From Neobacillus niacini (GTDB lineage: Bacteria; Bacillota; Bacilli; Bacillales; Cytobacillaceae): a stretch of DNA of 64,000 nucleotides. This document shows, piece after piece, positions 36,173 to 44,537 of the stretch; position 1 is the stretch's first letter, and each line of letters opens with the position of its first letter. The position numbers and the translations under genes are program-made. The notes below the pieces were generated by a model. It saw only the letters and a program-made list of their open reading frames with translations, had not been told where the DNA came from and made no database searches. The DNA lies in NCBI RefSeq assembly GCF_023715785.1, contig NZ_JAMBOX010000002.1:496001-560000 (forward strand), written 5' to 3'.

Positions 36173-36844
36173 TTAAAATACTGGCTTGTAGTCAGAAAGC
36201 TTAAACTCTGGCATTATTAAAGGCTGGCCTTGTAAATAATTGATAATCGTCTTTAGTGTATGGATCGTTGGCGGTGCCAATGAAATCTTACCAGTTTCAC
36301 CTGCTGCCAAGGCATCTTCCGGTGAAATCCACAGAGAATCACTGATTTCATAGACATCTGATTTTGGGGATTGGCCTTCCGGCAGTTTAGCCAGAAAAAA
36401 CCTTGTATCAAAGCGAATGGGACTCATTTTTGGGGTAATAATTTGTCCGAAATAGGCTAATTTTCCAAAGTCAAATTGGAGCCCTTCCTTTTTTAACATA
36501 TGTAAAAAAGAAATTTCCCCATCAGTGAGCAGACGTCGGTATTCCATTACCGTACCCTCATCTAATAGGACACTGGAACCGTCCGCATTTTGGCAAAGCA
36601 GTATGCCAACTTCCTCAAATAATTCTCTTGCTGCTGCCATGTAAAAGGCGTGCGAACATGCATGATTCAACTCCCCTGAAAAAAACTCACAATCTACCAT
36701 TTCGTCACCCTGCTCAACCGCACCGCCGGGAAACACATAAAATCCGCCCATAAATTTCATTGATTCCGGTCGTTTCGTCATGTAAACCCTGGATTCCGGA
36801 TCCATTAGCACGACCGTTGATGCCGGTCTTGGAATTGCTGACAT
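36173..36844 (-). CDS. NUDIX hydrolase (NUDT19-like)
   Basis: A 223-residue NUDIX protein. The box is stretched: GGAVEQGDE is followed by about 20 extra residues before AARELFEEVGIL, an arrangement seen in NUDT7/NUDT19-type CoA diphosphatase relatives. The N-terminus STVVLMDPESRVYMTKRP is the usual first strand. It may hydrolyse CoA derivatives or another nucleoside diphosphate compound. AAGGTGGT precedes the ATG. Confidence 0.88.
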   Translation of the reverse strand: MSAIPRPASTVVLMDPESRVYMTKRPESMKFMGGFYVFPGGAVEQGDEMVDCEFFSGELNHACSHAFYMAAARELFEEVGILLCQNADGSSVLLDEGTVMEYRRLLTDGEISFLHMLKKEGLQFDFGKLAYFGQIITPKMSPIRFDTRFFLAKLPEGQSPKSDVYEISDSLWISPEDALAAGETGKISLAPPTIHTLKTIINYLQGQPLIMPEFKLSDYKPVF

Positions 36845-36966
36845 TGAAGTACCACCTTTTTTTAAAATATAATCATCCCTTTCATACTATATTCAACCTA
36901 TGGTAATCTTTTCCCTTTAAATTTCCCGGGATTTCCCGAACAAACGATTTTCAGCGCATCAAAAAA

Positions 36967-36986
36967 GCACCTTGTTTCCAAAGTGC
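36967..36986 (-). terminator. Terminator after dinB remnant / clpP transcript
   Basis: GCACCTTG and CAAAGTGC pair with one G-U, followed on the reverse strand by six T. Confidence 0.7.
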
Positions 36987-36994
36987 CTTCCTTG

Positions 36995-37316
36995 TCAAAT
37001 AGTCGGTGCATCCATGCCCATTTGACTCCAATCCTGTCTTGTTGGTCCGTAAATCCCCGGAACCCGTAAGCCTGCCTGTCGGAAGAGCACAGAAATTTGT
37101 CCGCGGTGATGAATGATATGCTTGTTCAGCATCAACAGCATGATCCCTCCCGGCATATCCATCCCGAACACATTTTTCATTTCTGATAATGAGGCATCTG
37201 TCCACTGCTGCTTCAAAGCATCAATTGTATCAGCGCTTACTTTTCGGAAAGAATCCGCAATTTCCTCTGCCGAACTTGGGACTGAAGTTGCGTTGCTTAC
37301 CGAGCATTTAACTATC
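36995..37316 (-). pseudogene. C-terminal remnant of a DinB-family protein
   Basis: The frame reads about 105 residues that match the end of DinB/YfiT-like four-helix metal proteins: EEIADSFRKVSADTIDAL, then MLNKHIIHHRGQISVLFRQAG with the C-terminal histidine ligand, and GIYGPTRQDW. The N-terminal third, with the first helix and histidine ligand, is missing. Upstream the frame simply runs into the overlapping clpP gene. There is no ribosome site or start at the junction. It looks like a deletion that fused the 3' end of this gene to the clpP transcript. Confidence 0.6.
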
Positions 37317-37898
37317 TTATTTCGGATGTAATATATCATCAATAATCCCATACTCTTTGGCTTCTTCTGCACTCATAAAGTAATCGCGGTCAGTATCCTT
37401 TGCCACTTTTTCCAACGGCTGTCCTGTCCGCGCAGAAATAATTTGATTGATATGCTCGCGAAGCTTTAAGATCCTTCGCGCCGAGATTTCGATTTCGGTG
37501 GCCTGCCCTCTCGCTCCGCCGAGCGGTTGATGGATCATGATTTCACTGTTTGGCAGAGCGAACCGTTTGCCTTTCGTTCCGGCGAGCAACAACATGGCGC
37601 CAAACGAGGCCGCCATTCCGGTACATATCGTCCTTACATCAGGTTGAATGTATTGCATCGTATCAAAAATGGCAAAGCCGGCTGACGTCGACCCGCCGGG
37701 ACTGTTGATATATAAGGAAATTTCCTTCTCCGGATTTTCTGCCGCCAAAAACAGTAGTTGGGCCACAACACTGTTTGCCAAATGGTCGTTCATTTCATCA
37801 CCGATAATGATGATTCTGTCCTTTAATAGCCGCGAATAAATATCGTAAGAGCGCTCACCCCGATTCGTTTGTTCAATGACATATGGGATTGTGTTCAT
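37317..37898 (-). CDS. clpP: ClpP-family protease subunit (paralogue next to ECF sigma gene)
   Basis: A 193-residue serine protease subunit with complete triad: Ser in [11 protein letters not shown], His in SEIMIHQP, Asp in DTDRDYFMS. It forms tetradecameric barrels that work with ClpX or ClpC ATPases. The N-terminus [11 protein letters not shown] is typical. It sits 29 bases after an ECF sigma gene and so looks like a second, specialised ClpP rather than the housekeeping copy; that is inferred from context. AGGAGG precedes the ATG. Confidence 0.93.
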   Translation of the reverse strand: MNTIPYVIEQTNRGERSYDIYSRLLKDRIIIIGDEMNDHLANSVVAQLLFLAAENPEKEISLYINSPGGSTSAGFAIFDTMQYIQPDVRTICTGMAASFGAMLLLAGTKGKRFALPNSEIMIHQPLGGARGQATEIEISARRILKLREHINQIISARTGQPLEKVAKDTDRDYFMSAEEAKEYGIIDDILHPK

Positions 37899-37927
37899 TT
37901 ATTCATTCCTCCTTAACAGCAAATAGG

Positions 37928-38614
37928 CTAGGCAGCCATACAGAGAGTGCTAGAAGGAGAGAACATTTGTACTTTTTGTTTGTTTTCTGAAATATCTTTC
38001 GGCATTACCGCTGGGAACGTTTTAATTAGGATGGTCGGATCCTGATTTTTAAGCGCCTCGTAAAATAACTCGGAATATCGGTCTCGTTCCTCATCCGTCC
38101 AAAAAGAATCAACCGAAAAGGAATCGTCCTCCTGTTTTTCAATCCGCTTTTTGGCGCGATGCAAATTCGCTTTAACGGCCATTTCTGTTGTTTCCAGCAT
38201 TTCTGATATTTCATTGATTTGATATTGGAATGCTTCTTTTAACAAAAATATAACGGCCTGCTTTGGTGTAAACTGTTTCAGCATGAGGTCGACCGTATTT
38301 TTTATGTCATCAAGGGGATGATGCAGACATTCAGAAGGCACTTTTTCGAAAATGGTTTCCTTTTTTCGTTTCCTCAGCAAATCAATCCAATGGTGATAGG
38401 CTATTTTATTTAACAAGGCTGGGGTTAGCTTTTGTTGCTCATGCCCATACCGTAATGCTTTCAAATATGTTTCCTGGGCGATGTCATCACCATCCCACTC
38501 ATTTTGGGCCAGGAAGTGACAATAACGTTGAAGTTTTGGATAATGCTCTGCCCAGAATGAATCCTTGGGTTGTAGAGTTTCTTCAACAAATTTGGAATTA
38601 TAGTTCTGTGCCAT
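37928..38614 (-). CDS. ECF-type sigma-70 factor with C-terminal extension
   Basis: A 228-residue sigma factor. Region 2 is seen in WDGDDIAQETYLKALRYG and region 4 in FTPKQAVIFLLKEAFQYQINEISEMLETTEMAVKANLHRAKKRI. About 60 extra residues follow region 4, ending in FSPSSTLCMAA. No anti-sigma gene adjoins it; instead it is followed by clpP. The extension may act as a built-in regulatory domain, as in some ECF groups. I chose the ATG at 38,614, 6 bases after AAAGGAGTG. Confidence 0.88.
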   Translation of the reverse strand: MAQNYNSKFVEETLQPKDSFWAEHYPKLQRYCHFLAQNEWDGDDIAQETYLKALRYGHEQQKLTPALLNKIAYHHWIDLLRKRKKETIFEKVPSECLHHPLDDIKNTVDLMLKQFTPKQAVIFLLKEAFQYQINEISEMLETTEMAVKANLHRAKKRIEKQEDDSFSVDSFWTDEERDRYSELFYEALKNQDPTILIKTFPAVMPKDISENKQKVQMFSPSSTLCMAA

Positions 38615-38735
38615 GAATTTCACTCCTTTTGCACTCTCTGACCTATTAACGATTCAGCGGGATGATAAGATACGGGGTCTCTAAAAAAATTTGTCTAGTT
38701 TCATCATATTCAATAATGGGAATAAACACCAAACA

Positions 38736-38760
38736 AAAACGCCTCAAAAAGAAGCGTTTT
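38736..38760 (-). terminator. Terminator after the 47-residue gene
   Basis: AAAACGC-TC and GA-GCGTTTT pair with one mismatch around a 5-base loop. On the reverse strand it ends GCGTTTTTGTTT. Confidence 0.75.
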
Positions 38761-38771
38761 TTGGGGATTCA

Positions 38772-38915
38772 CTATGACATTTGATTATTTTCATTTATCA
38801 TGTCTTTCACATCTTGGGCAATTTTATCAAAAGTTTGATTAACTCGATTCATAATGGCGTCATTGTCTGTTTGTTGATTATTTGTATTGGTCATTTGCTG
38901 ATTTTCCTTTTCCAT
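38772..38915 (-). CDS. Small hydrophilic protein, 47 residues
   Basis: An ATG at 38,915 follows a near-ideal ribosome site (GGAGGTG, 5 bases away) and opens a 47-codon frame rich in Asn, Gln and Asp: it starts MEKENQQMTNTNNQQ and continues with a likely amphipathic helix, RVNQTFDKIAQDVKDMI. A terminator follows 12 bases after the stop. These signals make it a probable real gene. I do not recognise the family. The two-part build (Asn/Gln-rich tail plus one helix) resembles small sporulation or spore-coat peptides, but that is only a likeness. Confidence 0.65.
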   Translation of the reverse strand: MEKENQQMTNTNNQQTDNDAIMNRVNQTFDKIAQDVKDMINENNQMS

Positions 38916-39102
38916 TTTTTCACCTCCGTTTATTTAGAATGTGTAAAATGGAAAAATTTATGATTTTAGGTTTGTACGATGATATTGTATTCAGTTGGAA
39001 AATTCTACGTTTTTTGATATAAAGCAATAAAGCAAGCTATGCATATTGCTTATATATTTTTTCGGGATTGGTTATAATTCTGTTAGTAATGGAGGTGGAT
39101 CT

Positions 39103-40236
39103 ATGTTTCGATTCCTGATGCTGATTGCATCATTATTTTTGCTGACTTATTCATTACCTTCCATAGAAAAACAACTAAGCGGTTCCGAATATGGGCAGGC
39201 AATTGAACAAATCGGCACCCAAATCAATGAGTTAAAAGACAATCCCGAAGCGGTAGCTGCTATTAATACAATATTTGATCATGTTCAGGAGTTATTGCAG
39301 CAGTTGAATCTCCAATTAGACCAGGTTCCAAAAGAATCAGAGCCACAAGAGCATGAAAAGTTGGAATTGAAGGCACCTGCACAGCAATTATTTTCGATTC
39401 ATAATGTAGAGCTTGGCAACCCAAGAGATCAAATAGAACATAATTTGGGGCAGGCAGACCGAGTTTCCGTGAATGAGTACAGGACCAACTGGTATGCCTA
39501 TCATAACAATTATCAAGACTTTTTTATGATTATGTATGACGGAAACAACAAGGCCGCTGGATTATATACCAATCAGGATTTGATTTCATCCAGCAATGGC
39601 ATTAAAATGGGCAGCTCGAAAGCGGATGTTCGGGCCAAGTTAGGCGAACCGCTCTCGGGTATCCAAAAAGGTATGACGATTTATCAATTTCAAAAAGATG
39701 CTGATTATGATGTATTTTTGATTGATCACACTTATGTCACGATTTTTTACGACAAACATGAGAATAATACTGTTACGGCCATGCAGTTAATCAGTAAGGA
39801 GCTTGAGGATAAAAAGAATGGTTTTTACACCGAGGCTAGTCCAGCACTGAAGGAAGGCTTTGAATATCAAATGTTTGATTTAACAAATGCCGCCCGGGTG
39901 GTGCATAATCTTCCAGTGTTAACGTGGGATGAGCATGTAAGGACAACGGCGCGCAAGCATAGTGCGGATATGGCTGAGAATCAATACTTTGACCATACAA
40001 ATCTGCAGGGCGAATCCCCTTTTGATCGGATGAAAGAGGACAATATTGTTTTCCATTTGGCCGGTGAAAATCTTGCCTACGGCCAGTTCAGCAGCATTTT
40101 TGCCCATGAAGGCTTGATGAATTCCCTTGGACACCGCGAAAATATTTTGAAACAGGGTTATAAGTATTTGGGGGTCGGCGTCGCCTTTAACAGTGAATCG
40201 CACCCTTATTATACGCAAAATTATTATGCAAAATAG
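39103..40236 (+). CDS. Exported CAP/SCP-domain protein (YkwD-like)
   Basis: A 377-residue exported protein with a signal peptide or anchor (residues about 2-18, FLMLIASLFLLTYSLP). A helical linker follows. Then comes the CAP-associated N-terminal domain (NPRDQIEHNLGQADR to about residue 245), with two related GxxxxxVRAKLG-type repeats. Then the CAP domain: NAARVVHNLPVLTWDEHV, HSADMAENQYFDHTN, GENLAYGQ and SLGHRENILKQGYKYLGVG. The CAP histidines and glutamate are kept. The function in Bacillus is unproven, with some relatives acting in spores. The ATG follows GGAGGTGG. Confidence 0.9.
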   Translation: MFRFLMLIASLFLLTYSLPSIEKQLSGSEYGQAIEQIGTQINELKDNPEAVAAINTIFDHVQELLQQLNLQLDQVPKESEPQEHEKLELKAPAQQLFSIHNVELGNPRDQIEHNLGQADRVSVNEYRTNWYAYHNNYQDFFMIMYDGNNKAAGLYTNQDLISSSNGIKMGSSKADVRAKLGEPLSGIQKGMTIYQFQKDADYDVFLIDHTYVTIFYDKHENNTVTAMQLISKELEDKKNGFYTEASPALKEGFEYQMFDLTNAARVVHNLPVLTWDEHVRTTARKHSADMAENQYFDHTNLQGESPFDRMKEDNIVFHLAGENLAYGQFSSIFAHEGLMNSLGHRENILKQGYKYLGVGVAFNSESHPYYTQNYYAK

Positions 40237-40311
40237 CCCTGCGTTTTTTAGAAAAATATGCCGATTGCTTCCGCTACGAATTAGGATTTTCAAATAGGTT
40301 AAATTATATAC

Positions 40312-40331
40312 GAGCAATTTATTAATTGCTC
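40312..40331 (+). other. Leader hairpin of the SASP gene
   Basis: GAGCAATT and AATTGCTC form a perfect 8-bp stem in the untranslated leader, 14 bases before the ribosome site of the spore protein gene. It may stabilise the mRNA. A weak SigG-like pair (GAATTA near 40,278, then TAAATTA near 40,299) stands upstream. Confidence 0.4.
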
Positions 40332-40357
40332 AAAAAAATCGTCGGGAGTGATGTATC

Positions 40358-40552
40358 ATGGCTAGAAACAAACTATTGGTCCCTGGTGCAGGCAATGTTC
40401 TGGATCAAATGAAGGAAGAAATCGCCAACGAGTTTGGAGTGCAGCTGGGTGCTGATACGACCGCACGAGCAAACGGTTCAGTCGGCGGCGAAATGACGAA
40501 GCGTCTTGTCGCTTACGCTGAACAGGCATTACGAAATCAACAAGGCCAGTAA
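40358..40552 (+). CDS. Alpha/beta-type small acid-soluble spore protein
   Basis: A 64-residue DNA-binding spore protein. [14 protein letters not shown] carries the GPR protease cleavage region and [17 protein letters not shown] the second conserved helix of alpha/beta SASPs. Such proteins coat spore DNA and protect it from UV and heat, then feed amino acids to the germinating cell. Expression in the forespore from a SigG promoter is expected. It marks the host as an endospore former. The ribosome site is GGGAGTG, 7 bases before the ATG. Confidence 0.96.
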   Translation: MARNKLLVPGAGNVLDQMKEEIANEFGVQLGADTTARANGSVGGEMTKRLVAYAEQALRNQQGQ

Positions 40553-40565
40553 CTTGTGATTTCAA

Positions 40566-40612
40566 TGGAAGAGGGTCAAGCTCCTATATGGGAGACTTGG
40601 CCCTCTTTTCCA
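40566..40612. terminator. Bidirectional terminator between SASP gene and proC
   Basis: TGGAA-GAGGGTCAAG-CTCC pairs with GGAG-CTTGGCCCTC-TTTCCA around TATATG, with few mismatches, flanked by T-rich sequence on both strands. Confidence 0.85.
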
Positions 40613-41407
40613 TTATATTTTTGCTTTTTCACGGCAGGCATCAATTGCTTGACGAAACAATGGATTTAACTCCCCTGCTTCGAGCACCTCTAAACCTGCT
40701 GCTGTAGAGCCTCCAGGTGTCGCAACTTCATCGATTAATTCCCGTGTACCTATGTTTGTTTTAAGCATTTGGGCAGACCCCGCAATCATTTGAGCAACTA
40801 GCTTTCTTGCCTGTTCTTTCGTTATACCTGTTTCTACCGCCATTTGTTCCAGTGCTTCTGCCACTAGATACATAAACGCCGGGGCACTTCCAGTAATGGC
40901 TGTCAGTTCGTGAATTTGTTGCTCGGTTACCTTTTCGTACTCCCCAATCCCCTTTAACAATGCCTCAATTAATTCGAGGTGCTCTTTCGTTACATGTTGA
41001 CCTGGCGCGTATAATGTCATTGATTCGCCTTGTTTTGCTGCCGTGTTTGGCATTAGCGATGCAACTGGTGTTCCATTCGGGAGCATCGCCTCCATATAGG
41101 AAGGTCCAATTCCTGCAGCTACGGTCAGGATCAACTGTCCGTGAACCAAGCCGCTTAGCTCCTCAAATAAGGTCCCATGGGCGTCTGGGGGCATCGCCAA
41201 TACGATGATATCCATTTTTGCGGCCATTTCAACCCAGGATCCGGATGTTTCTACCCCATATTTCTCGCGAACATACGCGAGGCGCTCTTCGTTTCCTTTG
41301 TTAGCAACATGTATGGAGAAATCATCATTCCCATTCAGTCCGGCAATAATCGCCTGGGCCATCCGCCCGGCGCCAATAAATAACACTTGTTTTCTTGCTG
41401 TCGTCAT
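40613..41407 (-). CDS. proC: Pyrroline-5-carboxylate reductase
   Basis: A 264-residue enzyme making proline from P5C with NAD(P)H. QVLFIGAGRMAQAII is the N-terminal dinucleotide fold. ELTAITGSAPAFMYLVAEAL, then DEVATPGGSTAAGLEVLE, are the conserved C-terminal substrate region. Bacilli often carry several paralogues (ProG, ProH, ProI), and which this is cannot be told. The ATG at 41,407 follows AGGTGAAGG; a GTG three codons upstream is weaker. Confidence 0.94.
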   Translation of the reverse strand: MTTARKQVLFIGAGRMAQAIIAGLNGNDDFSIHVANKGNEERLAYVREKYGVETSGSWVEMAAKMDIIVLAMPPDAHGTLFEELSGLVHGQLILTVAAGIGPSYMEAMLPNGTPVASLMPNTAAKQGESMTLYAPGQHVTKEHLELIEALLKGIGEYEKVTEQQIHELTAITGSAPAFMYLVAEALEQMAVETGITKEQARKLVAQMIAGSAQMLKTNIGTRELIDEVATPGGSTAAGLEVLEAGELNPLFRQAIDACREKAKI

Positions 41408-41590
41408 TACCTTCACCTACTTAAAAAACTTCATTCCATTATTCCATTAAAAATAAGCAAAAAGCAAGTAATTGCAACAGAATCCATTTACTAAAGGTTC
41501 TGATTTGTTTATGATTAACTTCGGGTGTTTATGCCTGTTTAAATACATTGAGGGCCAAAAAATACCCGAAGAAATGGAGCCGATCTTGCG

Positions 41591-42175
41591 ATGATTTTAC
41601 TGATTGACAACTTTGACTCGTTTACTTTCAATTTAGTTCAATATGTCCGGACTTTGGGGGAAGATGTTACCGTTATTCGAAATGATCAGGTAACTCTTGC
41701 CACTATTGATTGCGTGAAGCCGGATCACATATTAATTTCACCCGGACCTGGCAACCCTGATTCAGCCGGTATATGCCTGGAAGTTGTAAAGCATTATTTT
41801 CAGGATATCCCCATACTGGGTGTTTGTCTCGGGCATCAAATTATCGCTCAGGCATTCGGCGGTATGGTAACAAAAGCGCGACAGCCAATGCACGGGAAAA
41901 TCTCAACAATATCCCATGATCAAAAAGGAGTCTTTGAGGGAATCCACACCCCACTCCAAGTGACTAGATATCATTCTTTAATCGTGGATGAGGCTTCCCT
42001 TCCCTCTTGCCTGGAAGTCAGCGCCACAACAGCAGATGGTGAAATCATGGCACTGCGCCATAAACAGTTTAAGGTTGAGGGAGTCCAGTTCCATCCGGAG
42101 TCCATCCTTACGGAACATGGTATGACGATGTTGAAAAATTTTTTTGTAAAGGAAAAAAACTATGCACTTACGTAA
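41591..42175 (+). CDS. pabA: Aminodeoxychorismate/anthranilate synthase glutaminase
   Basis: A 194-residue class I glutamine amidotransferase with a full triad: Cys in LGVCLGHQIIAQ, His and Glu in VQFHPESILTEHG. It supplies ammonia to PabB for 4-amino-4-deoxychorismate, on the way to p-aminobenzoate and folate. In bacilli the same subunit often also serves anthranilate synthase. Its end overlaps the start of the pabBC fusion by 14 bases. Confidence 0.95.
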   Translation: MILLIDNFDSFTFNLVQYVRTLGEDVTVIRNDQVTLATIDCVKPDHILISPGPGNPDSAGICLEVVKHYFQDIPILGVCLGHQIIAQAFGGMVTKARQPMHGKISTISHDQKGVFEGIHTPLQVTRYHSLIVDEASLPSCLEVSATTADGEIMALRHKQFKVEGVQFHPESILTEHGMTMLKNFFVKEKNYALT

Positions 42176-43910
42176 TCTCCCCATGTTATGTTTTGAGTTT
42201 GCTGATTCTACGGGTAAAATCCAACCGCTTACCTTTCAAAAACCAATGAAAGTGATCAAGGCACACAAGATTGATGACGTTCTTCCCTGCTTTCAAATGG
42301 TCCAGGAAGCTGTTGACGACGGCTATTATGCCGCTGGTTTTTTGTCGTACGAAAGCGCACCCGCATTTGATTCCGCCTATAAAGTAAAAGCAGGAGGCAA
42401 AATGCCTCTGCTTTGGTTTGGGATTTTTCAGGAACCATTACATCAGGCAATCGGCGGCAAGGATTCCATGTATACACTCACCGACTGGAAGCCATCCGTT
42501 TCCATGGATGAGTACAATCGAGCGATTACTGGGATTAAACATGCCATTGAACATGGCGATACCTATCAATCAAACTATACCATTCGCCTTAACTCCAGTT
42601 TTCAAGGTAATGAGCTCGCATTTTTTGAAAAATTAAAAGCTGCTCAAGCCTCCAATTATTGTGCCTATATAAACACGGGTGCCCACAGCATTTTATCGGC
42701 CTCCCCCGAGTTGTTTTTCCATCTAAAGGATGACAGGATTACGACCAGGCCAATGAAAGGTACCGTGAAACGTGGAAAAACATGGGGAGAGGACCAAGCG
42801 ATCGCTGACTGGCTTTACCATTCCGAGAAAAACAGGGCCGAGAACCTGATGATTGTCGATCTGCTCCGCAATGATTTAGGAATGATCGCCGAACCAGGGA
42901 CAGTTTCTGTCTCCAAACTATTTGAAATTGAGCATTACCCAACCGTGCACCAAATGACCTCGACGATTACCGCTCAAGTTTCACCTGCCATTAAACTGGT
43001 TGATATTTTTCGGGCTTTGTTTCCTTGCGGATCGATTACGGGTGCACCTAAGATTAGCACGATGAACATCATTTCAGAATTGGAAAACTCACCACGAGAC
43101 GTTTATTGTGGAGCAATCGGGTTCATTACACCGGGGAAAGAAGCTATTTTCAATGTGCCGATTAGAACGGTGTTTATTGAACATCAGACAGGCCAAGCTA
43201 CCTATGGAGTTGGCGGCGGGATCACCTGGGACTCCACAACCGAAGGCGAGTATGCGGAAATTTTGGCAAAAGCACGACTGCTTGAAGAAAACCGGCCGGA
43301 ATTTCAATTGCTGGAAAGCTTGCTATGGGATAATGGCAGCTACTTCTTGTTGGAGGAACATTTAAACCGATTGAATCGTTCAGCACAATACTTTGGTTTC
43401 TCGTTCGTTCTGGATAATGTTCGCCAAGCGTTACATAATTTTTCAGCAACTTTAGAAAAAGGTCAATTTAAGGTCCGTCTTTTATTGGCTAAGGATGGTC
43501 GGGTAACTATAGAAGGTACACCGATCGCGAAATCTGATCCGTTAGTAAAGGTGGTTTTAGCCGACAAGCCGGTAGATAAAGAGAATCTGTTTCTCTACCA
43601 TAAAACGACCAATCGCGACATCTACTCCGAATTTCAAGCGAAAAAGCCAGCAGATGCTTTCGACGTTCTCCTTTGGAATCAGGACGGGGAATTGACTGAG
43701 TTTACGAATGGGAATCTTGTTGTGGAGATGGACGGACAATTATGGACACCGTCGTTAACAAGCGGTTTGCTGGCAGGTACGTATCGCGATTGGCTGCTTA
43801 ATTCTGGGGAAATTCGAGAGAAAACACTAACATTAGGAGATCTGGAAAAGGCCACGAAGATTTGGTTTATCAATAGTGTGCGAAAGTGGTTGGAAGTTCA
43901 ACTCTCATAA
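42162..43910 (+). CDS. pabBC: Fused aminodeoxychorismate synthase I and aminodeoxychorismate lyase
   Basis: A 582-residue fusion protein. Residues about 90-375 are the chorismate-binding PabB domain (TTRPMKGTVKRGK, then ENLMIVDLLRNDLG, then FPCGSITGAPK, then EYAEILAKA). Residues about 385-580 are a class IV PLP aminotransferase-fold PabC, with LLESLLWDNG, the PLP lysine in YHKTTNRDIY and ELTEFTNGNLV. One chain would make aminodeoxychorismate and release pyruvate to give p-aminobenzoate. Bacillus subtilis uses separate genes with pabA between them. The ATG is preceded by AAAGGA inside the pabA end. Confidence 0.94.
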   Translation: MHLRNLPMLCFEFADSTGKIQPLTFQKPMKVIKAHKIDDVLPCFQMVQEAVDDGYYAAGFLSYESAPAFDSAYKVKAGGKMPLLWFGIFQEPLHQAIGGKDSMYTLTDWKPSVSMDEYNRAITGIKHAIEHGDTYQSNYTIRLNSSFQGNELAFFEKLKAAQASNYCAYINTGAHSILSASPELFFHLKDDRITTRPMKGTVKRGKTWGEDQAIADWLYHSEKNRAENLMIVDLLRNDLGMIAEPGTVSVSKLFEIEHYPTVHQMTSTITAQVSPAIKLVDIFRALFPCGSITGAPKISTMNIISELENSPRDVYCGAIGFITPGKEAIFNVPIRTVFIEHQTGQATYGVGGGITWDSTTEGEYAEILAKARLLEENRPEFQLLESLLWDNGSYFLLEEHLNRLNRSAQYFGFSFVLDNVRQALHNFSATLEKGQFKVRLLLAKDGRVTIEGTPIAKSDPLVKVVLADKPVDKENLFLYHKTTNRDIYSEFQAKKPADAFDVLLWNQDGELTEFTNGNLVVEMDGQLWTPSLTSGLLAGTYRDWLLNSGEIREKTLTLGDLEKATKIWFINSVRKWLEVQLS

Positions 43911-43980
43911 TAAAGGACACTAGTTTTGTCTTTCACCTATCTGATAAAAAATTCTTTTCAAGCCCTTTGACCCATGTGTT

Positions 43981-44400
43981 TGTCTTATAGAAGCTGTCTA
44001 TTAGACAGTTTCACCCTTGCCCCCGTCATTTTGTCTAATAGAAGCTGTCTATTAGACAGTTTCACCCTTGCCCCCGTCATTTTGTCTTATAGAAGCTGTC
44101 TATTAGACAGTTTTAGCCTTCTTCCCGTCATTTTGTCTTATAGAAGCTGTCTATTAGACAGTTTCACCCTTCCCCCCGTCATTTTGTCTTATAGAAGCTG
44201 TCTATTAGACAGTTTCACCCTTTCCCCCGTCATTTTGTCTTATAGAAGCTGTCTATTAGACAGTTTTAGCCTTCTTCCCGTCATTTTGTCTAATAGAAGC
44301 TGTCTATTAGACAGTTTCACCCTTCCCCCCGTCATTTTGTCTTATAGAAGCCGTCTATTAGACAGTTTCACCCCTCTTCCCCTCCATTTTGTCTATTAGA
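43981..44400. repeat. Tandem array: eight 51-bp units with CTGTCTATTAGACAG palindrome
   Basis: The 15-base palindrome CTGTCTA-T-TAGACAG starts at 43,994, 44,045, 44,096, 44,147, 44,198, 44,249, 44,300 and 44,351 (last copy with one change), always 51 bases apart. The constant part reads CATTTTGTCTTATAGAAG before each palindrome. The pyrimidine-rich filler has two main versions, TTTCACCCTTCCCCCCGTCA and TTTTAGCCTTCTTCCCGTCA, in the order A A B A A B A then a variant. It lies after pabBC and before tldD. The core is shared with the 52-bp array at 7,976-8,183. The 43,911-44,537 gap holds no other feature. Confidence 0.95.
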
Positions 44401-44537
44401 CCGGCTAACGTCACGCAGTCAAATTCGCATTAGGTGAAATTAGCCAATTTTAATAATCCTGTAGTATCCTATAAAGGTGGGAAGATTCTACATAACGAAA
44501 TCTGAATCTTCCTAAAATAAAAAACAGGGGGTCTACA

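Noticed and set aside
36951..37205. Reverse 84-codon frame
   Set aside because: Out-of-frame shadow of the DinB remnant.
38781..38963. Forward hydrophobic frame of 60 codons
   Set aside because: It is the complement of the 47-residue reverse gene, which has the ribosome site and terminator.
43974..44399. A 141-codon frame of 17-residue repeats (SCLLDSFTLAPVILSYR type)
   Set aside because: It is a by-product of the 51-bp DNA repeat, since 51 is divisible by three. There is no ribosome site, changes among units do not favour synonymous positions, and the sister array with a 52-bp period cannot code.
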